Below, piece by piece: positions 49,903-57,801 of a DNA stretch of 64,000 bases. Source of the stretch: Bradyrhizobium yuanmingense (lineage in GTDB: Bacteria; Pseudomonadota; Alphaproteobacteria; Rhizobiales; Xanthobacteraceae); assembly GCF_029167105.1 (NCBI RefSeq), contig NZ_JARFML010000027.1, positions 56,604 through 120,603 on the forward strand, in the 5' to 3' direction. The position numbers were made by a program, and so were the translations under genes. Below the pieces are notes generated by a model that was not told the DNA's origin, did no database searches, and saw only the letters and a list, made by a program, of their open reading frames with translations. Position 1 is the first letter of the stretch. Every line of letters starts with the position of its first letter.

Positions 49903-51765
49903 TTACGTCGCCTCAGTCGTCACTTTTTTTTTGAACGAGTTCCGAATGTTGTCGAACAGCTCCACCTTCACGCCGTTGCGGCGCATGATGTAGCCCTGCT
50001 GGACCACCGAGAGCAGGTTGTTCCAGGCCCAGTAGATCACGAGGCCCGCCGGGAATCCCGCCAGCATGAAGGTGAAGATCAGCGGCATCCAGTTGAAGAT
50101 GATCTGCTGGGTCGGATCCGGCGGCGTCGGATTCAGCTTCATCTGAATCCACATCGTGATGCCCATGATGATCGGCCAGATGCCGAGCGCGAGGTAATAG
50201 CCGAACACCGGAATCGTGGTCGGATCGAACGGGATCAGCCCGAACAGATTGAACAGATTGGTCGGATCCGGCGCCGAGAGGTCCTTGATCCAGCCGAAGA
50301 ACGGCGCGTGCCGCATCTCGATGGTGACGAACAGCACCTTGTAGAGCGCGAAGAAGACCGGGATCTGAATCAGCACGGGAAGACAGCCGGCGACCGGATT
50401 GATCTTCTCCTTGCGGTAGATCTCCATCATCTCCTGCTGCTGCTTCACCTTATCGTCGGGATAGCGCTCCTTCAGCGCCAAAAGCTGCGGCTGGATCGAC
50501 TTCATCTTCGCCATCGAGGCGTAGGACTTGTTCGCCAGCGGGAAGAACAACAGCTTCACGATCACGGTCACCAGCAGGATCGAGACGCCGAAATTGCCGA
50601 AGAAGCGGAAGAAGAAGTCGAGGCCGAGGAACATCGGCTTGGTGAGGAAGTAGAACCAGCCCCAGTCGATCAGCAGGTCGAACTGGTTGAGGCCGAGCGC
50701 CTTGTTGTAGCCGCCGAGGCCTGCGAGCGGGAAGTTGATGCCGACCACGCCGGCTTCCTTGGCGCCTGCGAACAGCCGCGCGTTGGTCGTCGCGGTGCCG
50801 CCGATCGCGACGGTGACGGGGTCGAGCAGATAGTCGGTCTGGTAGGTATGGACCTTACCGACCGGGTTCGACGAGAAACGCGCCTGGAGCTGGGCGTTGG
50901 TATCCGGCAGCAGCGCGGAGGCCCAGTATTTGTCGGTGATGCCGAGCCAGCCATTGGTGGCCTTGAAGTTCACCTGCTTGGCTTCGTCGATCTTGCTGTA
51001 GGCATATTCCTGCAGCCTGTGTTCGCCGAGATAGCCGATCAGGCCCTCATGCAGGATATAGTAGCCGGAGACATGCGGCGCGCCGTGGCGCGAGATCAGC
51101 GCGAACGGATAGAGCGTGACGGGCGCGTTCCCGACATTGCTCACCTCGTCCTTGATGGTGAAGAGATAATGATCGTCGACGGCGATGGTGCGGCGGAAGG
51201 TCAGGCCGTCGCCATTGTCCCATTTCAGCACCACGGGCGTCGACGGCGTCAGGCTGCCGCTGCCCTCCTGCTGCCAGACGGTCTGGGCATCCGGCATCTT
51301 TGCCGTCACGCCCGTCGCTGCAACCCAGCCGAACTCGGCGTAATAGGGCTCCGCCGTGCCCGACGGCGAATAGAGGACGATCGGCGGCGATTTCGGATCG
51401 ACCGTCTCGCGATATTGCACCAGCGCGATGTCGTCGATGCGGCCGCCCTTCAGCGAGATGCTGCCGGCGATCCGCGGCGTCTCGATCTTGACGCGTGGGC
51501 TAGCTGCAATGGCGGTCTCGCGGGAAACGACCGCTTGGGGCTGGCTCGCAGCCGGCGTCGCCGGCTGGGCCGCACCGCCCGGCTGCGGCGCGCTGCCCGG
51601 CGTTGCCGAGGCGGTCGGCTGCGGCGTCGTCTTCTGGAGCTCGGCCTGCGCCTGCTGCTGAGCGCGCTGCTTCTCCATCTGCGGCACGTTGTAGAAATAC
51701 TGCCAGGCGATCAGGACCAGGCCGGACAGAATGACGGCGAGGATGGTATTGCGATTGTCGGTCAT
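49903..51765 (-). CDS. yidC: Membrane protein insertase YidC
   Basis: A 620-residue insertase for inner-membrane proteins, alone or with SecYEG. An N-terminal anchor (ILAVILSGLVLIAWQYFYNV) is followed by a Gln/Ala/Pro linker, the large periplasmic P1 beta-domain (about residues 80-345), and the conserved five-span C-terminal domain (FGVSILLVTVIVKLLFFPLANKSYASMAKMKSIQPQLLALKERY, then INPVAGCLPVLIQIPVFFALYKVLF). Full length. It belongs to rpmH-rnpA-yidC-yihA. Confidence 0.96.
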   Translation of the reverse strand: MTDNRNTILAVILSGLVLIAWQYFYNVPQMEKQRAQQQAQAELQKTTPQPTASATPGSAPQPGGAAQPATPAASQPQAVVSRETAIAASPRVKIETPRIAGSISLKGGRIDDIALVQYRETVDPKSPPIVLYSPSGTAEPYYAEFGWVAATGVTAKMPDAQTVWQQEGSGSLTPSTPVVLKWDNGDGLTFRRTIAVDDHYLFTIKDEVSNVGNAPVTLYPFALISRHGAPHVSGYYILHEGLIGYLGEHRLQEYAYSKIDEAKQVNFKATNGWLGITDKYWASALLPDTNAQLQARFSSNPVGKVHTYQTDYLLDPVTVAIGGTATTNARLFAGAKEAGVVGINFPLAGLGGYNKALGLNQFDLLIDWGWFYFLTKPMFLGLDFFFRFFGNFGVSILLVTVIVKLLFFPLANKSYASMAKMKSIQPQLLALKERYPDDKVKQQQEMMEIYRKEKINPVAGCLPVLIQIPVFFALYKVLFVTIEMRHAPFFGWIKDLSAPDPTNLFNLFGLIPFDPTTIPVFGYYLALGIWPIIMGITMWIQMKLNPTPPDPTQQIIFNWMPLIFTFMLAGFPAGLVIYWAWNNLLSVVQQGYIMRRNGVKVELFDNIRNSFKKKVTTEAT

Positions 51766-51781
51766 CTCGATTGTCTCGTCA

Positions 51782-52183
51782 TCAATCCGGTTTGCGGCTG
51801 GTCGCTGCGGCGTGACCCGGCCTGTGGCCGCGCGCTTTGGCCGTATGCCGCGCGGGCTTCGTGAACGCTATGCGCAGATCGTCGAGCATGGTGGCGAAGT
51901 CGCGCGAGAGCGCGTCCCTTCGTCCGACCAGGACATAATCATGGTGGGGCTGCATCGATGTCGGATCGAGCCGCTTCACCAGTTCCCGCAACCGGCGCCG
52001 GATGCGATTGCGCTCGGGGGCGTTGCCGTTCTTCTTGGTGACGGTGAAGCCGATCCTGACAGGGCCGGAATCGTCGCGGCCAAGGCTTTTCCGGTCAAGG
52101 CTTTGCAGGACGAACGCGGGACTATTCACCCGCGCGCCATTGGCAACGGCGAGGAAATCCGCCCGCTGCCTCAGCCGATCCAT
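51782..52183 (-). CDS. rnpA: Ribonuclease P protein component
   Basis: A 133-residue basic RNase P subunit that helps the catalytic RNA mature tRNA 5' ends. RADFLAVANGARVNSPAFVLQSL and RIGFTVTKKNGNAPERNRIRRRLRELV are the family signature (conserved RNR and basic helix). The C-terminal tail is Lys/Arg/His/Ala-rich. It sits 16 nt upstream of yidC and 28 nt after rpmH. yidD, often between rnpA and yidC elsewhere, is absent. Confidence 0.94.
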   Translation of the reverse strand: MDRLRQRADFLAVANGARVNSPAFVLQSLDRKSLGRDDSGPVRIGFTVTKKNGNAPERNRIRRRLRELVKRLDPTSMQPHHDYVLVGRRDALSRDFATMLDDLRIAFTKPARHTAKARGHRPGHAAATSRKPD

Positions 52184-52210
52184 GATGAAATCCCAAAAAG
52201 GGGGTCCGGC

Positions 52211-52345
52211 TCAGGCGCTCAGACGCTTGCGGCCGCGGGCGCGACGGGCGGCGAGAACCTTGCGGCCGCCGGCAGTGGCGAGACGGGCGCGGAAGCCGTG
52301 ACGGCGCTTGCGCACCAGTTTGCTGGGTTGATAAGTCCGCTTCAC
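52211..52345 (-). CDS. rpmH: 50S ribosomal protein L34
   Basis: The 44-residue L34: KRTYQPSKLVRKRRHG is the universal start and RARGRKRLSA the end. It starts at GTG 52343-52345, read as M, with an aggag-type sequence (rev. ggagaa) just upstream. The first gene of the rpmH-rnpA-yidC operon. A strong promoter lies 140-170 nt upstream. The longer frame to 52459 is not coding. Confidence 0.96.
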   Translation of the reverse strand: MKRTYQPSKLVRKRRHGFRARLATAGGRKVLAARRARGRKRLSA

Positions 52346-52485
52346 GGGTTTTTCTCCGCTGACCGGGCAATTTGCCTGTAGAATTGATGGTAAAGTCCGG
52401 AAGATGCGGCCCAAAACGGGCCCTTTTCGGCCCCAAGAGAGCCGCTCCCGGTGTCGCACCGGGTCATCGCGGACAATTCGCGCGG

Positions 52486-52514
52486 CTTATAAGGGAGCGC
52501 CTTGTCTTCGTCAA
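52486..52514 (-). promoter_or_regulatory. Sigma-70 promoter for rpmH-rnpA-yidC
   Basis: On the minus strand TTGACG (52514-52509), exactly 17 nt, then TATAAG (52491-52486): near-consensus. It predicts a 5' leader of about 130 nt before the GTG start of rpmH. The rest of the 349-bp gap to the next gene holds nothing else recognised. Confidence 0.75.
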
Positions 52515-52694
52515 CGCCGCACAAGCGCGCGATTGTGGTGAATATCGCTGTTTGCGCGGCGTTTTTAACCCTTGAGGTGGCGACTCGCGCTATCAGCGCT
52601 TACATCCGACCTCGGCAGATTAGCGATCCGTAATTTGACCGGACATCGGTCGGGTCGCATCCTCCATCAGCCAAGGCCAACAGGGGCGAGTTTC

Positions 52695-54194
52695 GTGCCA
52701 GCCACAGATCGCCAGCCGATCCAGGATCTGGATCAGCCAGACCAGCCGGCGACGCGGCCCCGCGGCTCGCGCGGGCTCGGGTTGTCCGGCAAGCTGCTGC
52801 TGCTCACCATTCCCTTGGTGATGATCGCCGCGGTGCTGCTCTACGTGCCAGCCATCGCGAATTTTTGGGTCAACCGGCTGAATGATCGCGTCGCGGCCGC
52901 CAACACCGCGGCGCTGGTGCTGGATGCGGCGCCGCTCGGCATGGTCCCCGATTCGCTGTCGCGGCAGATCCTGAAGAGCATCAATGCCCGCGCCGTCGCC
53001 ATCAAGATGGGCCAGCAGCGCCGGCTGCTCGCCAGCGACAACCTTCCCGCCGCTATCGAGCACGACATCGATCTGCGCGACATGACGGCCTGGGAGGCGA
53101 TCACCGGCTCGTTCCGGATGATGCTGGAGACCGGCAACCAGGCCATCCGCATCGTCGGCCCCGGGGTCGGCAATGCCCAGTTCATCGAGATCGTCACCGA
53201 CGAATTGCCGCTGCGGAAGCAGATGTACCGCTTCTCCCGCAACCTCGTCGTGGTCGCGCTGATCATCGCGGTGCTGACGGCGGGCCTCGTCTACCTCGCG
53301 CTTCATTATCTCTTCGTACGGCCGATGCGGCGGCTGACCGCGAGCCTGGTCGGCTTCCACGAGAATCCCGAGAGCTCGGCCGGCATCATCGTGCCGAGCC
53401 AGCGCAGCGACGAGATCGGGGTGGCCGAGCGCGAATTGTCCGACATGCAGCGCGACCTGATGTCGATGCTGAATCAGAAGAGCCGGCTCGCCGCCCTCGG
53501 TCTTGCGGTCTCCAAGATCAACCACGATCTGCGCAATCTGCTTGCCTCGGCCCAGCTGCTGTCGGATCAGCTCGCCAGCGTGCCGGATCCGCGCGTACAG
53601 CGCTTTGCGCCCAAGCTCGTGCGCTCGCTCGAGCGCGCCATCGCCTTCTGCCAGTCGACATTGTCCTACGGCCGCGCGCAGGAGGCCGCGCCCGACCGCC
53701 GCATGGTCCTGATCGAGCCTGTGGTGATGGAGGTGCGGGAGACCGCGGGGCTTGCCAACGAGGCCTCGATCGCCTGGGTCGCTGCGATCGAGCGCGGGCT
53801 TGCGGTCGATGCCGACCCCGACCAGCTGTTCCGCGTCCTGCTCAACCTCGTCCGCAACGCCGCCCAGGCGCTTGAAAGCCATGCGGCGGGTGAGGGGCGC
53901 GTGCAGCAGATCCGGATCACCGGGAAGCGCGAAGGCGCCGTCGCGATTCTCGAGGTCTCCGACACCGGCCCTGGCGTTCCCCCGAAGACCCGGGAGCGCC
54001 TTTTCGAGGCCTTCCAGACCTCGGGCCGCCCCGGCGGCAGCGGCCTTGGCCTCGCCATCGCCGCCGAGCTGGTCCGCGCCCATGGCGGCGAGATCCACCT
54101 GGTCGAAGGCACCATCGGCGCCACTTTCCGCATCGTCATCCCCGACCGTCCCGTGGAACTGCTCTCCATCCGCAACGAGCGCCAGAGGGCATAG
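52695..54194 (+). CDS. Orphan membrane sensor histidine kinase
   Basis: A 499-residue kinase without an adjacent response regulator. Two spans (about 33-54 and 184-205) enclose a periplasmic domain of about 130 residues. A HAMP-like linker (YLFVRPMRRLTASLVGFHENPE) follows, then the H-box KINHDLRNLLASAQLL with His277. N-box LNLVRNAAQAL, G1 SDTGPGVP, G2 GGSGLGLAIAAEL are intact. GTG 52695 is chosen with aggggcg upstream; the frame is open to 52572 but lacks a good start. Partner unknown. Confidence 0.88.
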   Translation: MPATDRQPIQDLDQPDQPATRPRGSRGLGLSGKLLLLTIPLVMIAAVLLYVPAIANFWVNRLNDRVAAANTAALVLDAAPLGMVPDSLSRQILKSINARAVAIKMGQQRRLLASDNLPAAIEHDIDLRDMTAWEAITGSFRMMLETGNQAIRIVGPGVGNAQFIEIVTDELPLRKQMYRFSRNLVVVALIIAVLTAGLVYLALHYLFVRPMRRLTASLVGFHENPESSAGIIVPSQRSDEIGVAERELSDMQRDLMSMLNQKSRLAALGLAVSKINHDLRNLLASAQLLSDQLASVPDPRVQRFAPKLVRSLERAIAFCQSTLSYGRAQEAAPDRRMVLIEPVVMEVRETAGLANEASIAWVAAIERGLAVDADPDQLFRVLLNLVRNAAQALESHAAGEGRVQQIRITGKREGAVAILEVSDTGPGVPPKTRERLFEAFQTSGRPGGSGLGLAIAAELVRAHGGEIHLVEGTIGATFRIVIPDRPVELLSIRNERQRA

Positions 54195-54215
54195 TCGGCC
54201 AGCGGCCGAGCCAGA

Positions 54216-54306
54216 CGTCATTCCGGGGCGGCGGGAAGTGCCGAACCCGGAATCCCGAGGTTTGGGCGCGAGATTCCGGGTTCTCGCTCCGCGAGCCCCG
54301 GAATGA
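54216..54306. repeat. Intergenic palindromic repeat, family E
   Basis: cgtcattccggggcggcggg ... aacccggaatcccgaggttt ... gagattccgggttctcgctcc ... gccccggaatgac. Single copy in the window; between the kinase gene and the tRNA. Confidence 0.75.
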
Positions 54307-54455
54307 CCCTATAGACCGTCATCGCCCCGCAAAAATCTCCCCCTCCCGGACCTTGCCAATCGGGACAAGAGCGGTTAGTCAGAGCGCTCTTTCGCACCCC
54401 CTCCGGCTCCGCCGGGGGCTGCTTGCGGGCCCCGCCCGCGCTGCTTGCGAAACAC

Positions 54456-54532
54456 GCGCCCGTAGCTCAGCTGGATAGAGCATCAGACTACGAATCTGAG
54501 GGTCGGACGTTCGAATCGTTCCGGGCGCGCCA
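54456..54532 (+). tRNA. tRNA-Arg (anticodon ACG)
   Basis: A 77-nt cloverleaf with encoded CCA. Acceptor GCGCCCG/CGGGCGC; D-arm agctcagctggatagagc; anticodon stem TCAGA/TCTGA with loop ctACGaa, so tRNA-Arg(ACG), read after deamination as ICG; T-loop TTCGAAT on a GGACG/CGTTC stem. Antisense to it is a spurious reading frame with 'GTIRTSDP'. It stands at the border between core genes and the polysaccharide locus. Confidence 0.97.
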
Positions 54533-54748
54533 TTCGGCTTTGTTTTCATTAGATTTTCTCGACGCCGGCTGATCGCGTTACCGGGTGTTACCCTAACCGT
54601 TACCGTAAGCCGCTTCGATCGCCTCAATGCCCTTTATAGCTGCCGCTATCTGGACCAGCGCCCTGCGCTTGAGAATTCTGACTTGAAAGAGGCGATGGTC
54701 GGAATAGCGGCTTACGAGATCGGGAATTTCTGTGCCTCGGGCGGACGA

Positions 54749-55003
54749 ATGGCAAAAGGTTTGGAGTATCGCGCGTTTGGTCGGGGGCTTGTCATTCCGA
54801 CACCGTTGTATGTGGATGACGCATTGCTCGCAAACATCGTGCTCGGCGAAAAGGCAAGGCACTGGGACGAGGTGCGACGAGCTTTCGAGCGGCAAGGAAT
54901 GCCCGCCGCGCGGGCCTCTCAGCGCGAATGGCTCAGATCAAACCACTGCGCGCGCAGGCCGGTGAACTGGTGCAATAACGAGATGATTGCAAGGAAGGGT
55001 GGC
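54749..55003 (+). pseudogene. Possible remnant of an integration-associated small gene
   Basis: Read on the plus strand this 470-bp gene-poor zone contains FGRGLVIPTPLYVDDALLANIVLGEKARHW and EVRRAFERQGMP. That pattern recalls the short excisionase-like proteins (IPTP..., LG...W..., ER.G.P) that accompany tRNA-site integrases in Bradyrhizobium. The expected C-terminal motif is missing and no integrase gene is present, so it is at most a decayed fragment. A frame on the opposite strand gives no recognisable protein. Confidence 0.3.
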
Positions 55004-56443
55004 TCAATAGACGTCGTGGCCCGAGAGTGCTACCGCAGTCCGCATCATGATGCGAAAGTCCAGCCAGATGCTCCAATTGCTCACATACCATACGTCGTAT
55101 TCGATGCGCTTCTTCATTGAATCGATGGTCGGCGTCTCGCCGCGGAAGCCGTTGACCTGAGCCCAGCCGGTGAGACCGGGTTTGACGTGACGACGACAAG
55201 CATAATCGCCGATCATCTGGTCGTAGTAGTTGTCATGCGCGAGAGCGTGAGGCCGCGGACCCACCAGCGACATTTCTCCGCGTAGTACGTTCCACAGCTG
55301 AGGTAGCTCGTCGATGCTGGTCTTGCGCAAGATCCGCCCGATCCTGGTGACCCGCGCATCCCGCTTGCTTGCCTGCTTGATCTCGGAGCCATTCTCCGAA
55401 ACCGTCATACTGCGGAACTTCCATATGTCGAACAGCTCACCATTGAAGCCGCGGCGTGTCTGACGGAAGATGATGGTGCCAGGCGAATCGAGTTTGATCA
55501 GAAGCGCCGTTATGATCAGCAAAGGTGCGAGGAACAAAAGGCCGACCGAGGCAAGTCCAATATCGAGGACGCGTTTCACGGCTCGCTCGGTGACGGACAG
55601 AGGCGCTCGCTGGATTTCGATCGCGACGGATCCGCCCATGGGCGCGAATGGCCGCGATACAAGGTCGGCGATCTCAGAATCCGGCAGCAGGCGAACCGGA
55701 TTCGGCACCCGGCGCAGACATCGGCACAGATGTCGAAACAGCGGTAGGTCGTTCCAATTGAAGGCCAGGAGAAATTCGTCGGCGCCTGCCGCGCGCGAGC
55801 TTCGAATGATGGTCGTCAGCTCGCGCTCCATGGCAGCGTCGTCGGACTTAAGCGCAGCGTCCAGCAGGAAGTGACGCACTACCTGAAAGCCGTTCCTGCG
55901 CAAATCCTTGAAGCGCGTTGAAGTAAAGTCAAGCGGCTCACCGCTGATCAGCACGACTCTTTTTTTGACGGAATGTCTGCGCGCGAAAGAAGAGCTCAGG
56001 GCAAGGCGCCAGATCGCGCGATGCGCCCACAAACCGACAAGGCCGACCACCGCAAAAAGAACGATGGTGATGCGGGATAACTCGGCCGTCGATCTGAGCA
56101 GGAAAGCGGAAAATACCAGAATCGCGAGTGACAGAAGCCACACCGATGAAGCCATGCGCAATTGCCAGCTCGAATTGACGAGATTGTGCCGATCGTAACA
56201 GCCTCTGAAAAGGGCGATCGCCACGAATGCTGTTGCGACGAGAAACGCGACGCCGAACGAAACGTCTCGCTCGGCCAGCGCTGGAAAGAACTTGCGGTGA
56301 ATTAGGCTTGCGATGGCGTAACTGAGCAGGATGAGCAGGAAGTCGCCAGCCATGATGACCAGCTGAAACGGTCTCTGCAGCGCGATGCCGCGCCTCGTCG
56401 ACATCGAGGATGAGTGCTTCGAACCGTAGGTGGTCAACGACAT
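55004..56443 (-). CDS. Exopolysaccharide initiating sugar-phosphate transferase (WcaJ/ExoY type)
   Basis: A 479-residue polyprenyl-phosphate glycosyl-1-phosphate transferase that starts repeat-unit assembly on undecaprenyl phosphate. The N terminus has four or five spans (LVIMAGDFLLILLSYAIASL ... VWLLSLAILVFSAFLL) and a CoA_binding_3-like region. The C-terminal catalytic domain reads KFRSMTV, RVTRIGRILRKTSIDELPQLWNVLRGEMSLVGPRP, and HVKPGLTGWAQVNGFRGE. Start uncertain (ATG 56443, ATG 56455 or GTG 56482); I use 56443. Sugar unspecified. Confidence 0.9.
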   Translation of the reverse strand: MSLTTYGSKHSSSMSTRRGIALQRPFQLVIMAGDFLLILLSYAIASLIHRKFFPALAERDVSFGVAFLVATAFVAIALFRGCYDRHNLVNSSWQLRMASSVWLLSLAILVFSAFLLRSTAELSRITIVLFAVVGLVGLWAHRAIWRLALSSSFARRHSVKKRVVLISGEPLDFTSTRFKDLRRNGFQVVRHFLLDAALKSDDAAMERELTTIIRSSRAAGADEFLLAFNWNDLPLFRHLCRCLRRVPNPVRLLPDSEIADLVSRPFAPMGGSVAIEIQRAPLSVTERAVKRVLDIGLASVGLLFLAPLLIITALLIKLDSPGTIIFRQTRRGFNGELFDIWKFRSMTVSENGSEIKQASKRDARVTRIGRILRKTSIDELPQLWNVLRGEMSLVGPRPHALAHDNYYDQMIGDYACRRHVKPGLTGWAQVNGFRGETPTIDSMKKRIEYDVWYVSNWSIWLDFRIMMRTAVALSGHDVY

Positions 56444-56565
56444 GAAAGGCTTCATCCCAGAAATTGTACTTCGGCAATGCACTTACGAAAGAAAGGTGGC
56501 TTCCGAGGCTGGCGACAATTCAACGACCAAAGCGTGCGAGCATGAACGGTGAGAGAAGGCCGGTG

Positions 56566-57510
56566 CTATCGCGGCGCCAAGGTCCTCAGGCACGGCGATG
56601 CTGCAGCTGTCGTGCGCCGCGCGCCCGTTGCTGAGGCGGGAAGCGGAGCCTCGGCCAGGGGAGGAGGCGGATCTGCGACGAACTGTGCGGTGCTGCCCGA
56701 AAAGAAGTGGAGCGTGGTCCAGTCTGCGGAGAGTTCGACCCAGTTGCTGTTGCCAGCTCCTCGATTGTTGGCGCCGTTGTGCGGCGAGTCCGAAGAACGC
56801 CACCAGTCGGCCCCCACGTTGGCGACCACCTTCATCTCGGGGTCCGTCGTCTTCATGTCGATCTGGACGTAAACGGAATCGACAGCTCCGGCGGCGAAGC
56901 TGCCGCGTCTCTCGAGCCATACCAGGTCGTTGCGGCCGGGTGGAGGGCCGTCGACAAGGGTGCTTCCATCCTTTTGAACCTCGACCTTCATTGGGAGCGC
57001 AGCGTTCTTGGGAACCATTGCGTCAAAATGGCCTCCGACGATCTCGTCCTCGGTCTGATCCTGTACCAGGATCCACTCCTTCGTGGCGCGGAGGCGCACA
57101 TAGGTCTTTCCATTGGCGACGAGGATCTTGCCGTTCTTGTCCGGTGTGGCCGCGCCAAATTTTGGAAATATCGACGCCATTCCCGTGACGGCGGTGAAGT
57201 CGGCGGGAGGTTCGCCGTTCTCGGGCTTGGATGCGCCGTTGCACCAGGACCATGTCTTCGGGACGCCGGCTGGATATGCCTGGCTGTATCCGATGCTGTT
57301 CTGTTCGATGACACTCGAGGCGAGACTCACGGACGTGATGGCGTCCGGTCTCCCACTCGCCGCATCGGCACTCCTCGGAGAGATCGCGATCATTCCAATG
57401 AGGCCGAGTGGCAGCAGCCAAGCCGAGACGGATTGCTCGAGGACATGAATCAAACGCGCGGCAGCATCAGTCGGCGAGCGGAACGGGACGAAATGGCGGG
57501 TGTCAGACAT
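56566..57510 (-). CDS. Paralog 1: exported protein of unknown function in polysaccharide locus
   Basis: A 314-residue protein with an N-terminal hydrophobic segment (residues 31-47, WLLPLGLIGMIAISP) followed by SADAAS, a likely signal peptide or anchor. The mature core (residues 71-280) is alignable with the product of 57802-58815: PAGVP at 80-84, PADFTAV at 102-108, EWILVQDQ at 145-152, GGHF at 159-162, VYVQIDM, VGADWWR at 232-238 and NWVELSADWTTL at 256-267. It ends in a Pro/Ala tail. Aromatic- and Gly-rich beta-sheet prediction fits carbohydrate binding, which is inference. A palindromic box lies 58 nt upstream. No known domain recognised. Confidence 0.65.
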   Translation of the reverse strand: MSDTRHFVPFRSPTDAAARLIHVLEQSVSAWLLPLGLIGMIAISPRSADAASGRPDAITSVSLASSVIEQNSIGYSQAYPAGVPKTWSWCNGASKPENGEPPADFTAVTGMASIFPKFGAATPDKNGKILVANGKTYVRLRATKEWILVQDQTEDEIVGGHFDAMVPKNAALPMKVEVQKDGSTLVDGPPPGRNDLVWLERRGSFAAGAVDSVYVQIDMKTTDPEMKVVANVGADWWRSSDSPHNGANNRGAGNSNWVELSADWTTLHFFSGSTAQFVADPPPPLAEAPLPASATGARRTTAAASPCLRTLAPR

Positions 57511-57567
57511 AGGCCACCCCTTAACCAGTTGAACGTCTCGATCCTAGGGGTCGGAGGTGCTGCAGAC

Positions 57568-57581
57568 TTGACGATCGTCAA
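57568..57581 (-). promoter_or_regulatory. FixK2/FNR-type palindromic box upstream of paralog 1
   Basis: TTGACGATCGTCAA, a perfect palindrome extended to 16 bp by flanking C/G (57567-57582), matching TTGA-N6-TCAA. Twenty-one nt downstream on the minus strand is TAGGAT (57546-57541), the distance expected for class II CRP/FNR activation, and the gene starts at 57510. A near-identical box is at 60176-60189. Confidence 0.6.
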
Positions 57582-57596
57582 GAATGAACCTGCGAC

Positions 57597-57746
57597 TTAA
57601 GTGTCGTGCGACTGCGGTGCGGGAATTCGAAACGCTGCCGGCGAAAGTAGAACAGACAGATGCCAATCATGACGGAAGGGAACGCCCGGAAGGGCAGCCA
57701 CGATGCCGATGGAGGCGACGTACCGCAGCAGGTCCAGACGCAGCAT
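57597..57746 (-). CDS. Questionable small membrane protein, 49 aa
   Basis: A short frame MLRLDLLRYVASIGIVAALPGVP then FRHDWHLSVLLSPAAFRIPAP, with one hydrophobic stretch. It falls in the 291-bp gap between the two paralog genes. The frame is open further upstream to 57836, overlapping paralog 2 by 35 bases. No family recognised and no good ribosome-binding site; it could be chance. Confidence 0.25.
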   Translation of the reverse strand: MLRLDLLRYVASIGIVAALPGVPFRHDWHLSVLLSPAAFRIPAPQSHDT

Positions 57747-57801
57747 GTCATCGGAGGTTACTCGAAGGGCAGGCACCTTCCGCCATTTGGCCATCATGCC
57801 G

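Noticed and set aside
54379..54627. Reading frame antisense to the tRNA-Arg containing GTIRTSDPQIRS
   Set aside because: This frame is the reverse complement of a tRNA and is a well-known spurious annotation; no independent coding signal exists.
54593..54895. Minus-strand frame ending KGIEAIEAAYGNG near the tRNA
   Set aside because: No family pattern; opposite strand of a more credible remnant; composition like random sequence.
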